DNA of 64,000 nucleotides from NCBI RefSeq assembly GCF_011751865.2, contig NZ_CP061770.1:2046001-2110000 (forward strand), read 5' to 3'. Each line of letters opens with the position of its first letter. The stretch's first letter is position 1. Under the pieces are notes generated by a model that saw only the letters and a list, made by a program, of their open reading frames with translations, did not search any database and was not told where the DNA came from. The position numbers and the translations under genes were made by a program. Of this stretch, positions 57,043 to 64,000 are shown in pieces. The DNA comes from Salinibacterium sp. ZJ70 (GTDB lineage Bacteria > Actinomycetota > Actinomycetes > Actinomycetales > Microbacteriaceae).

Positions 57043-58212
57043 TCATCGTTCGATGACGACCGCGAGGCCCTGCCCCACGCCGATGCACAGCGTGGCGACC
57101 GCGACGCCTCCCCCGCGGCGGGCGAGCTCGTGGGCGGCGTGGCCGATGATCCGACCTCCGGATGCGCCGAGCGGGTGACCGATCGCGATGGCGCCACCGT
57201 GGATGTTGACCTTCTCGGGGTCGAGCTCGGGCCAGAGCTTCAGGCACGCGAGGCTCTGCGAGGCGAAGGCCTCGTTGAGCTCGACGAGGTCGACGTCGGC
57301 CCAGGTGCGGCCCGCGCGGGCGAGCGCCCGGTTCGCCGCCTCCACGGGCGCGACGCCGAACAGGTCGGGGTCGTTGCCGAAGACGCCGCGGCCCGTGATG
57401 CGCGCGAGCGGTTCCGCGTCGAGGGCGCCCTCCGCCGCGAGCAGCACAGCCGAGGCGCCGTCGTTGATCGAGGAGGAGTTTCCCGCGGTGACGGTGCCGT
57501 CGGCGGCGAAGCTCGCGCGCAACGCGCCGAGGGCCTCCATCGACGTGTCGGGGCGGATGCCCTCGTCGCGAGCGAGCTCGTGCCCCGGAACCTGCACGAT
57601 CTCGCCGTCGTAGGCGCCCTCCGCCCACGCGGTCGCGGCGAGCTGGTGGCTGCGCAGCGCGAAGGCATCCTGCTGCTCGCGGGAGATGCCGTGGATGCTT
57701 GCGAGCTTCTCGGCCGACTCACCGTTCGAGATCGTCCATTCGGCGGGCAGCGCGGGGTTCGTCATCCGCCAGCCGATCGCGGTGTTCCACATGGTGGGGT
57801 TCCCTGCGGCCGGATAGGGGCGCGGCGACTTCTCGACCACGAACGGCGCGCGGCTCATCGACTCGACGCCGCCGGCGAGCACGATGCGCGCGTCGCCCGT
57901 CTCGATCGCGCGCGATCCCTGGATGACGGCTTCGAGTGCCGAGCCGCACAGCCGGTTGACCGTGACACCGGGCACGGAGGTCGGGAAGCCCGCGAGCAGC
58001 GCGCCGAAGCGCGCGACGTTGCGGTTGTCCTCCCCTGCCTGGTTGGCGTCGCCGAACACGACCTCGTCGATCTGGGCTGCGTCGAGCCCCGTGCGGCGCA
58101 CGATGTCGCGCATGACGACGGCGGCGAGGTCGTCGGGCCGCACGGAGGCGAGGGCGCCTCCCGCGCGACCGAACGGGGTGCGGACGGCGTCGTAGATCCA
58201 GGCGGCGGTCAT
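57043..58212 (-). CDS. pcaF: 3-oxoadipyl-CoA thiolase
   Basis: 389 aa from ATG at 58212 (MTAAWIYDAVRTPFGRAGGA). It cleaves 3-oxoadipyl-CoA to succinyl-CoA and acetyl-CoA, the last step of the beta-ketoadipate pathway. Thiolase features: the acylated Cys in VNRLCGSALEAV (about residue 88), GGVESMSRAPFV, the His in IHGGAIAIGHPLGASGGR, and the second catalytic Cys in ATLCIGVGQG. It overlaps the pcaJ stop by 4 bp. Confidence 0.94.
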   Translation of the reverse strand: MTAAWIYDAVRTPFGRAGGALASVRPDDLAAVVMRDIVRRTGLDAAQIDEVVFGDANQAGEDNRNVARFGALLAGFPTSVPGVTVNRLCGSALEAVIQGSRAIETGDARIVLAGGVESMSRAPFVVEKSPRPYPAAGNPTMWNTAIGWRMTNPALPAEWTISNGESAEKLASIHGISREQQDAFALRSHQLAATAWAEGAYDGEIVQVPGHELARDEGIRPDTSMEALGALRASFAADGTVTAGNSSSINDGASAVLLAAEGALDAEPLARITGRGVFGNDPDLFGVAPVEAANRALARAGRTWADVDLVELNEAFASQSLACLKLWPELDPEKVNIHGGAIAIGHPLGASGGRIIGHAAHELARRGGGVAVATLCIGVGQGLAVVIER

Positions 58213-58847
58213 CGTTCCTCCAGGTCGAGTCCGGTGAGCTCGCGGAGCTCGTCGAGCGTCGCGCCGTCGAAGAGCTCGGCGACGACGAATCCGCGTTCGG
58301 TGATGTCGAACACGGCGTGGTCGGTGTAGACGCGCGTGACGCATCCGACGCCCGTGAGCGGATAGCTGCACTCCCGCACGAGCTTCGAGGTGCCGTCGCG
58401 TGTGAGCAGGTCGGTCATGACGTAGACGGCTTTGGCGCCGATCGCGAGGTCCATGGCGCCGCCGACGGCGGGGATCGCATCCGGTGCACCCGTGGACCAG
58501 TTGGCGAGATCGCCGGTCTCAGACACCTGGAAGGCGCCGAGCACGCACACGTCGAGGTGGCCGCCGCGCATCATCGCGAAGGAGTCGGCGTGGTGGAAGA
58601 AGGCGGCGCCGGGCAGGGCCGTGACGGGTTGTTTGCCGGCGTTGATGAGGTCGGGGTCGACGCGGCCCGCTTCGGGGCTCGGCCCCATGCCGAGCAGGCC
58701 GTTCTCGGTGTGCAGGATGATCTCGCGATCGGCCGGAAGGTGGTCGGCGACGAGCGTCGGGGCGCCGATGCCGAGGTTCACGACGGCGCCGTCGGGGATG
58801 TCGGAGGCGATGCGCGCGGCGAGCGCGTCTCTCGAGAGGGGGCTCAT
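58209..58847 (-). CDS. pcaJ: 3-oxoadipate CoA-transferase subunit B
   Basis: 212 aa from ATG at 58847 (MSPLSRDALAARIASDIPDG). With subunit A it moves CoA from succinyl-CoA to 3-oxoadipate. VNLGIGAPTLVADHL and the catalytic glutamate in ILHTENGLLGMGP (about residue 47) mark the beta subunit; GAFQVSETGDLANWSTG and AVGGAMDLAIGAK are family blocks. It starts 1 bp after the pcaI stop and overlaps pcaF. Confidence 0.93.
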   Translation of the reverse strand: MSPLSRDALAARIASDIPDGAVVNLGIGAPTLVADHLPADREIILHTENGLLGMGPSPEAGRVDPDLINAGKQPVTALPGAAFFHHADSFAMMRGGHLDVCVLGAFQVSETGDLANWSTGAPDAIPAVGGAMDLAIGAKAVYVMTDLLTRDGTSKLVRECSYPLTGVGCVTRVYTDHAVFDITERGFVVAELFDGATLDELRELTGLDLEER

Positions 58848-58848
58848 G

Positions 58849-59595
58849 TCAGGCTCCTGCCGCGGTGTGGTCGAGGGGTGCGCCTTCGACGGTGACGCCG
58901 CCGACGAACTCTCCGTCGCGCAGCCACGGCCGCTCGCCGAGCGCAACGACGCGGTCGACGTAGATGCCCGGGGTCACGACCGCCTCGGGATCGAGGGATC
59001 CGAGCGGAACGATCTCATCGACCTGCACGATGGTGGTGGTCGCCGCGGTCGCCATGATGGGGCCGAAGTTGCGTGCGGTCTCACGGAAGACGAGGTTGCC
59101 CCAGCGGTCGGCCCGGTAGGCGCTGATGAGTGCGACGTCGGCGCGGATCGGGTGTTCGAGCACGTAGTCCCGACCGTCGATGCGGCGGGTCTCGCGCCCC
59201 TCAGCGAGCTGGGTGCCGAAGCCGGTGGGCGTGTAGAACGCCCCGATGCCGGCACCTGCGGCGCGGATGCGCTCGGCGAGGTTGCCCTGCGGCACGAGCT
59301 CGAGCTCGATGCGGCCCGCCCGGTAGAGCTCGTCGAAGACGTGCGAGTCGGTCTGGCGCGGAAACGAGCAGATGATCTTGCGCACGGCTCCGGTCGCGAG
59401 GAGCGCGGCGAGGCCGGTGTCGCCGTTGCCGGCGTTGTTGTTGACGACGGTGAGGTCGCGGGCACCGCGGGCGATGAGCGCGTCGATGAGTTCGCGCGGC
59501 TGCCCCGCACGGCCGAATCCGCCGATCATGACGGTCGCGCCGTCGGCGATGTCGGCGACCGCGGATGCGACATCCGGGACGATCTTGTCGATCAC
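58849..59595 (-). CDS. pcaI: 3-oxoadipate CoA-transferase subunit A
   Basis: 248 aa, GTG start at 59595 behind GGAGG. Alpha-subunit motifs are clear: ADGATVMIGGFGRAGQPREL near the N terminus, VVNNNAGNGDTGLAALLATG, GNLAERIRAAGAGIGAFYTP and FRETARNFGPIMATAA. It is first of the pcaIJF-pcaR unit and diverges from a second IclR gene over 105 bp that contain a perfect inverted repeat (59616-59635). Confidence 0.93.
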   Translation of the reverse strand: MIDKIVPDVASAVADIADGATVMIGGFGRAGQPRELIDALIARGARDLTVVNNNAGNGDTGLAALLATGAVRKIICSFPRQTDSHVFDELYRAGRIELELVPQGNLAERIRAAGAGIGAFYTPTGFGTQLAEGRETRRIDGRDYVLEHPIRADVALISAYRADRWGNLVFRETARNFGPIMATAATTTIVQVDEIVPLGSLDPEAVVTPGIYVDRVVALGERPWLRDGEFVGGVTVEGAPLDHTAAGA

Positions 59596-59615
59596 GACGC
59601 CTCCTCGCGTTCGCT

Positions 59616-59635
59616 GTGCGAACCCATGTTCGCAC
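59616..59635. promoter_or_regulatory. Inverted repeat GTGCGAAC-N4-GTTCGCAC, probable IclR-type operator
   Basis: A perfect 8-bp inverted repeat with a CCAT spacer lies 20 bp before pcaI and 65 bp before the divergent iclR gene. This size fits an IclR-family site. Either IclR protein in the window could bind here. Confidence 0.6.
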
Positions 59636-59700
59636 TACGGCTATCCTACGAGTCGCGATGCGATACGTCCAGGGCCGCGTGGCTATGCCACCCTGGGGGC

Positions 59701-60456
59701 ATGGCGAACTCGGCGTCGGGCGACTCGGTGCTCGATCGCACCGTGCGCATCCTCGAGACGTTCACGACCGAGCGCACTCTGCAGACGGCCTCCGAGATCG
59801 GGCGACGAGCGGGGCTCCCCTCCTCGACCGCGCACCGGATGGTCGACGAGCTCGTGCGCTCGGGACTGCTCGAACGCGACGACGGCCATCGTGTGCGCCT
59901 CGGCATGCGCCTGTGGGAGCTGGGCCTGCGCGGCTCGCACGCGCTGCGCCTGCGGCAGGCGGCGCTCCCCGCGATGGAGCGCGTGCAGGCCGCCATCCAG
60001 GAGCACACACAGCTCGCCGTGCTCGAGAACGGCGAGGCCCTCTTCCTCGAACGTCTGTCGTCACCGGGCGCGGGGGCGAACATCACCCGTGTCGCGGGGC
60101 GTCTGCCCGTTCACGCGTCGTCGTCGGGCGTGGTGCTTCTCGCGCACGCGGTCCCGGCGTTCCAGGAGGCGGTGCTCACGCGCGAGCTCGACGCACTGAC
60201 ACCGGAGACCATCACGGATGCTTCCGCGCTGCGGCGCAAGCTCGCCGAGGTCCGGCGCCTCGGCTGCGCGATCATGCCGGGCTCGATCGAGACGGTGTCG
60301 ACCGGGGTCGCCGTGCCCGTGCGGGGCCCCGACGGCACCGTCGTCGCCGCGCTCTCCGTGGTGCTGCCACGCACCCACCCCACCGAGCCCGCCGTCGCGG
60401 CGCTGCGCGCGGCGGCTGCAGACGTCGAAACGGCTCTCGCCGCCGACCGCCGCTGA
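59701..60456 (+). CDS. IclR-family transcriptional regulator, divergent from pcaIJF
   Basis: 251 aa from ATG at 59701 (MANSASGDSVLDRTVRILET). The winged helix-turn-helix (TASEIGRRAGLPSSTAHRMV, about residues 30-49) and IclR ligand domain (AVLENGEALFLERLSSPGAG, VAVPVRGPDGTVVAALSVVL) are complete. It probably controls pobA (129 bp downstream, same strand) and/or pcaIJF. Sequence CACCCT lies 6 nt before the ATG, so it may be leaderless. Confidence 0.88.
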   Translation: MANSASGDSVLDRTVRILETFTTERTLQTASEIGRRAGLPSSTAHRMVDELVRSGLLERDDGHRVRLGMRLWELGLRGSHALRLRQAALPAMERVQAAIQEHTQLAVLENGEALFLERLSSPGAGANITRVAGRLPVHASSSGVVLLAHAVPAFQEAVLTRELDALTPETITDASALRRKLAEVRRLGCAIMPGSIETVSTGVAVPVRGPDGTVVAALSVVLPRTHPTEPAVAALRAAAADVETALAADRR

Positions 60457-60585
60457 ATCACGTCCCATTCAACGGGAAGTACGGCCTGTCGCCGGGAACG
60501 ACCCTCCACACTGGGCTCGCCCCCGCGCTTCCCCCCAGGCGCGCGGGGCTCCCACGCCACCCGCACCATCGTCGAAGGAGACGAC

Positions 60586-61773
60586 GTGTCGAACATCGAA
60601 CGCACCCGAGTCGCGATCATCGGAGCCGGCCCCGCCGGACTCCTGCTCTCTCATCTGCTCGACGCCGCCGGCATCGAGACCATCGTCATCGACCAGCGCT
60701 CTCGTGACGAGATCGAGCGCACCATCCGCGCCGGCATCCTCGAACAGAGCACCGTCGAACTGCTCGCCCAGGTGGGGGCATCCGATCGCATCCTCACCGC
60801 GGGGCACCGGCACGACGGCATCGAGCTGCGCTTCGGCGGCGACGGCCACCGCATCGACTTCGCCGGCCTCACCGGGCGCGGCGTGTGGCTCTACCCGCAG
60901 CACGAGGTGCTCATCGACCTGATCGCCGCGCGCCTCGCCGCCGGTCAGGACCTGCGCTTCGAGACCACGGCGCTCGGCGTCGACGACTCGGACCCCGAGC
61001 GCCCGCGTGTGGCCGTGCGCGACGCCGAAGGCCGCGAGAGAGTGATCGAGGCCGACTTCGTGGTCGGTGCCGACGGATCCCGCAGCGTCGCCCGCGCGAC
61101 CGTCACCGGATCGCACACCGGCGGGCACTTCCGCGAGTACCCGTTCGCCTGGTTCGGCATCCTCTGCGAGGCGCCGCCGAGCTCCGACGAGCTCATCTAC
61201 TCCAGCTCCGACCGCGGCTTCGCCCTCATCAGCCAGCGCAGCGCCACCGTGCAGCGCATGTACCTGCAGTGCGACCCCGAGCTCGACCCCGAGTCGATGA
61301 GCGATCAGCAGATCTGGGATGAGCTGCAGGCGCGCGTCGACGGCCACACGCTCGCGGAGGGGCCCATCTTCCAGCGCGATGTGCTGCGCTTCCGCAGCTT
61401 CGTGGCGCACGAGCTCGTGAAGGGCCGGGTCGCGATCATCGGCGACGCCGCGCACACCGTGCCGCCGACGGGCGCGAAGGGCATGAACCTCGCGGTCGCG
61501 GATGTCGTGCTGCTCGAGCACGCGCTGCGCGCCCTGCTGCTGGACGGCGACAGCCGGCCGCTCCAGGCGTTCCCCGAGCGCGCGCTCGAGCGCATCTGGA
61601 AGGCGCAGCACTTCTCGTGGTGGATGACGAGCATGCTGCACACGGCCCCCGACGCGACCGAGTTCGACACGCGCCGCCAGCGCGGCGAGTTGAATGCGGT
61701 CGTGGGCTCGGAGGCCGCGCGCCGCTACCTCGCCGAGTGCTACACCGGGTGGCCGTTCGCCCTGGAAGGCTGA
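60586..61773 (+). CDS. pobA: 4-hydroxybenzoate 3-monooxygenase
   Basis: 395 aa, GTG start with GAAGGAG upstream. The flavoprotein converts 4-hydroxybenzoate to protocatechuate with NAD(P)H and O2. Motifs: FAD dinucleotide fold VAIIGAGPAGLLLSHLL (about residues 9-25), ERTIRAGILEQSTVELL, the DG box VVGADGSRSVAR and the GD box GRVAIIGDAAHTVPPTGAKG. Family length is about 390-395. It is convergent with pcaC (6 bp apart). Confidence 0.95.
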   Translation: MSNIERTRVAIIGAGPAGLLLSHLLDAAGIETIVIDQRSRDEIERTIRAGILEQSTVELLAQVGASDRILTAGHRHDGIELRFGGDGHRIDFAGLTGRGVWLYPQHEVLIDLIAARLAAGQDLRFETTALGVDDSDPERPRVAVRDAEGRERVIEADFVVGADGSRSVARATVTGSHTGGHFREYPFAWFGILCEAPPSSDELIYSSSDRGFALISQRSATVQRMYLQCDPELDPESMSDQQIWDELQARVDGHTLAEGPIFQRDVLRFRSFVAHELVKGRVAIIGDAAHTVPPTGAKGMNLAVADVVLLEHALRALLLDGDSRPLQAFPERALERIWKAQHFSWWMTSMLHTAPDATEFDTRRQRGELNAVVGSEAARRYLAECYTGWPFALEG

Positions 61774-61779
61774 CGGGCG

Positions 61780-62178
61780 TCAGAGTTCGTCGGCGAGCAC
61801 CTCGTTGGCGATCCGGAACGCCGTGTTCGCCGCGGGCACGCCCGAGTAGATCGCGCTCTGCAGGATCACCTCGCGGATCTCGTCGACGCTGAGGCCGTTG
61901 CGACGAGCCGCACGCAGGTGCATCGCGAGTTCCTCGTGATGCCCATGCGCGATGAGCGACGACAGCACCGCGATCGAGCGCGAGCGCCGGTCGAGGCCCG
62001 GGCGCGACCACACATCCCCCCATGCGACGCGCGTGATGAAGTCCTGCCAGTCGGCCGTGAGCTCCGTGGCGGCCGCTGCCGCGGCGTCCACATGGGCATC
62101 CGAGAGCACCTCGCGGCGCACGCGCATACCCTGCGCGCGGCGGTCGGCGTCGCTCAGCGGTTCGCGTTCGTCGTTCAT
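61780..62178 (-). CDS. pcaC: 4-carboxymuconolactone decarboxylase
   Basis: 132 aa. It converts 4-carboxymuconolactone to 3-oxoadipate enol-lactone. CMD-family blocks are visible: GDVWSRPGLDRRSRSIAVLS, ALIAHGHHEELAMHLRAARR and EVILQSAIYSGVPAANTAF with the usual acidic and His residues. It begins one base inside the pcaD stop (TGATG), i.e. coupled translation in a pcaB-pcaD-pcaC operon. Confidence 0.94.
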   Translation of the reverse strand: MNDEREPLSDADRRAQGMRVRREVLSDAHVDAAAAAATELTADWQDFITRVAWGDVWSRPGLDRRSRSIAVLSSLIAHGHHEELAMHLRAARRNGLSVDEIREVILQSAIYSGVPAANTAFRIANEVLADEL

Positions 62179-62939
62179 CAGCGGCCTCCGAGGAAGTCGA
62201 GGAGCACGGCGGCCATCGCGTCCGGTCGCTCGACGGGCGGAAGGTGGGCAGCGCCGTCGATGCGCACGGCACGGCCGTCGGCGACTCCCCGCGCGATCTG
62301 CTCAGCGACCGGCTCGGGCGCAACGGGATCCGACTCGCCCCACACCGCGAGCGTCGGGGCCGTGATGCGCGGCAGCTGCTCGCGCACGTCGTAGACCGCG
62401 AGCGCTTCGCAGCAGCGCGCGTAGCTCTCGTCGTCGGCGTCCTGCAGCGCGTGCAGCACACGGCCCGAGAGCTCGGGCCGCCGCTGGATCGATCCGGGCG
62501 CGAACCAGCGCCCCGCCGAGGCGGTGATGAGACTCGACGTCGACTGGGCGCGCACGGTCGCGGCGCGCTCGTGCCACGCCGTCGGGTCACCCAGCTTCGC
62601 GCCGGAGGCGACGATCGCGGCACGCGCGACGCGATCCGGGTGACGGAGAGCGAGAGCGAGCCCCACGGCCCCGCCGAGCGATACACCGGCATAGGCGAAC
62701 GTCTCGCCGACCGACGCGGCGACCGCGTCCGCGAGCTCCTCGACCGTGAACGGCTCGGTCGCGCGGGGCGAGGCGCCGTGGCCGGGCAGATCCCACGCGG
62801 TCACCCGGTACCGGGCGGCGAGAGCGGGAATCACGTCCTCCCAGAGGATCGTCGAGGTGCCGAGCGACGGCCCGAGCACCACGAGGGGTGCACCCTCCGG
62901 GCCGACGATGGGAGTGAAGGCGAGGTGCGGGATCGTCAT
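62178..62939 (-). CDS. pcaD: 3-oxoadipate enol-lactonase
   Basis: 253 aa, alpha/beta-hydrolase. It opens 3-oxoadipate enol-lactone to 3-oxoadipate. The nucleophile elbow is FAYAGVSLGGAVGLAL (Ser about residue 87), an oxyanion-side strand reads VVLGPSLGTSTILWED, the acid lies in AVWGESDPVAP and the His in RIDGAAHLPPVERPD. It overlaps pcaB by 4 bp (ATGA). In some actinobacteria pcaD and pcaC are fused as pcaL; here they are separate. Confidence 0.93.
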   Translation of the reverse strand: MTIPHLAFTPIVGPEGAPLVVLGPSLGTSTILWEDVIPALAARYRVTAWDLPGHGASPRATEPFTVEELADAVAASVGETFAYAGVSLGGAVGLALALRHPDRVARAAIVASGAKLGDPTAWHERAATVRAQSTSSLITASAGRWFAPGSIQRRPELSGRVLHALQDADDESYARCCEALAVYDVREQLPRITAPTLAVWGESDPVAPEPVAEQIARGVADGRAVRIDGAAHLPPVERPDAMAAVLLDFLGGR

Positions 62940-64000
62940 GTGGGCTCTCTCTCGGCGCGGATGCGCCGGACGATGAGGTCGGTCAGCTGAGGTGCGAGCC
63001 CCAGGTAGTCGGCGGGGCCGCAGAGGGCGTCGAGGTCTGGTTCAGCCGCCCCGGAGTGCGCGCGGGCGATCGCGACGCGCTCGCTCACAACATCCGCCGC
63101 GCTCGCATCGAGCGTGTCGCGGGCGCGATCCGGCTGCAGCGTGAGCCCGCCGAGGAGGGCCGCGGCGCGTTCGGCGGAGCCCACGGCGAGCGCCGCGAGC
63201 TCCTGCAGCGCGGGCCACTCGGCGTGCCAGGCGCCATCGGAGCGCTCATCGACCGCGACACCCGCCGCGAGGAAGAGCGTCGATACGAGACCGGGCGCGC
63301 GCATCGCCGCGGAGCGCAGCAGCACGGCATCCACGGGGTTGCGTTTGTGGGGCATCGCGCTCGAACCGCCGCCCGCGCCCACGACGGCCTCGCCCACCTC
63401 GGTGCGGGCGAGCTGAGCGATATCGGAGGCGACAGCGCCGGTCGCGGCGACAGCACGGCCGAACACGGATGCCGCGTCGAGGATCGGCGCGCGGTCGGTG
63501 TGCCACGGGGCGAGGGGGGCGGCGAGCCCCACCTCCGCCGCGAAGACCGCGGGCAGCTCCGCGGCGCGCTCCGCTCCGAGGATCTCCGCGAACGAGGCGA
63601 GGGTGCCGCCTGCCCCGCCGAGCTGCGCGGGGACGGATGCGGCGAGCGCGTCGAGCGCGGATGCTGCGGCGTCGAGTGCGCTCGCCCAGCGGGCCGCCTT
63701 GAGCCCGAGCGTCGTCGGCACGGCGTGCTGGGTGAGAGTGCGTGCGACGGCGGGGTCGTCGCGGTGCCGCTCGGCGAGCGAGACCGCGGCATCCGCGGCA
63801 GTGCGGAGCTCTCGCGCCGCGCGCTGGGCAGAGTCGCGGCTGACGAGCATGAGCGCCGTGTCGACGATGTCCTGACTTGTGGCTCCGCGATGCAGCCACG
63901 CGGCGGCAGCGGGGTCGAGCGCGCGGAGCCGCTCGGCGAGCAGCGGCAGCAGCGGGATGACCGGGTTGCCGCCGGCGAGCGACGCGTGGGCGAGCGCCGA
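62936..64000 (-). CDS. pcaB: 3-carboxy-cis,cis-muconate cycloisomerase, 5' end beyond the window
   Basis: At least 354 codons are in the window; the frame remains open to the right edge (SALAHASLAGGNPVIPLLPL, then HRGATSQDIVDTALML), so the start lies outside. It lactonises 3-carboxy-cis,cis-muconate to 4-carboxymuconolactone. The fumarase/aspartase-superfamily signature is SSAMPHKRNPVDAVLL, and HRGATSQDI is the substrate-binding stretch. It is the upstream member of the visible pcaBDC unit; pcaHG would be expected farther right. Confidence 0.94.
   Translation of the reverse strand, partial: SALAHASLAGGNPVIPLLPLLAERLRALDPAAAAWLHRGATSQDIVDTALMLVSRDSAQRAARELRTAADAAVSLAERHRDDPAVARTLTQHAVPTTLGLKAARWASALDAAASALDALAASVPAQLGGAGGTLASFAEILGAERAAELPAVFAAEVGLAAPLAPWHTDRAPILDAASVFGRAVAATGAVASDIAQLARTEVGEAVVGAGGGSSAMPHKRNPVDAVLLRSAAMRAPGLVSTLFLAAGVAVDERSDGAWHAEWPALQELAALAVGSAERAAALLGGLTLQPDRARDTLDASAADVVSERVAIARAHSGAAEPDLDALCGPADYLGLAPQLTDLIVRRIRAEREPT

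Noticed and set aside
60465..60479. TCCCATTCAACGGGA before pobA as an operator
   Set aside because: Only a 4-bp inverted repeat with 7-bp spacer; expected by chance in G+C-rich DNA, so not listed as a feature.
1..64000. CRISPR arrays, rRNA genes and insertion sequences
   Set aside because: No regularly spaced short repeats, no rRNA signature and no transposase or terminal inverted repeats were recognised.

Overview
The DNA is uniformly high in G+C, uses many GTG starts and several TTG starts, has Lsr2, a DUF3515/ThiL/Ddl/GpsA/MurA/LeuCD neighbourhood and short TAnnnT boxes 6-7 nt before start codons. This points to an actinobacterium, most likely Microbacteriaceae (inference from gene content and order; genus not assignable by eye).

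Layout. (1) 1-13.7 kb, housekeeping: a partial DUF3800 gene, coaD, recG, rsmD, thiL, a DUF3515 lipoprotein, a TetR regulator, ddl, gpsA, an EI24 membrane protein, plsC, murA and leuDC, with a leucine-rich leader peptide and hairpin before leuC. (2) 13.7-50.3 kb, a collinear block of about 36 kb, all on the minus strand, interpreted as a type VII (ESX/WXG100-type) secretion locus merged with a signalling and cell-surface cluster of the kind called PFNA in bifidobacteria. In transcription order (right to left) it holds: an FHA protein; a PP2C phosphatase, FHA protein, Ser/Thr kinase and FHA-winged-helix protein (translationally coupled); a 1863-aa Ig/FN3 surface protein, MoxR, DUF58, transglutaminase-like membrane protein and FHA-EccC ATPase; then three effector modules, two near-identical WXG100 proteins, and arrays of putative immunity proteins and lipoproteins ending in a zone of recombined gene fragments and a last FHA protein. 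Six copies of a perfect inverted repeat GGGGA-N4-TCCCC lie before the transcription units of this block. (3) 50.3-56.3 kb: TerC with a possible Mn riboswitch, UPF0114/YqhA, an SRAP peptidase, Lsr2, a surface-protein remnant, tRNA-Glu(CUC), a diacylglycerol-kinase-like lipid kinase, a CsoR/RcnR-type repressor and an acetylxylan-esterase-like hydrolase. (4) 56.3-64 kb: beta-ketoadipate pathway genes (pcaR-like iclR, pcaF, pcaJ, pcaI, a second iclR, pobA, pcaC, pcaD, partial pcaB).

How the parts may work together. Each effector module starts with a 90-107 aa helical WXG-like protein carrying a conserved FxxxD near its C terminus, followed by a 418-554 aa effector with a helical N-terminal half and hydrophobic segments, then proteins whose starts overlap preceding stops and which look like immunity factors. 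EccC would energise export. The kinase, phosphatase and four FHA-containing proteins suggest phosphothreonine control of assembly, by analogy with the PpkA/PppA/Fha switch of type VI systems. No EccB, EccD, EccE or mycosin is visible in the window, so either these lie elsewhere or the Ig/FN3, transglutaminase-like and DUF58 membrane proteins supply the membrane complex. The pca block would take 4-hydroxybenzoate through protocatechuate to 3-oxoadipyl-CoA; pcaHG would have to lie beyond the right edge.
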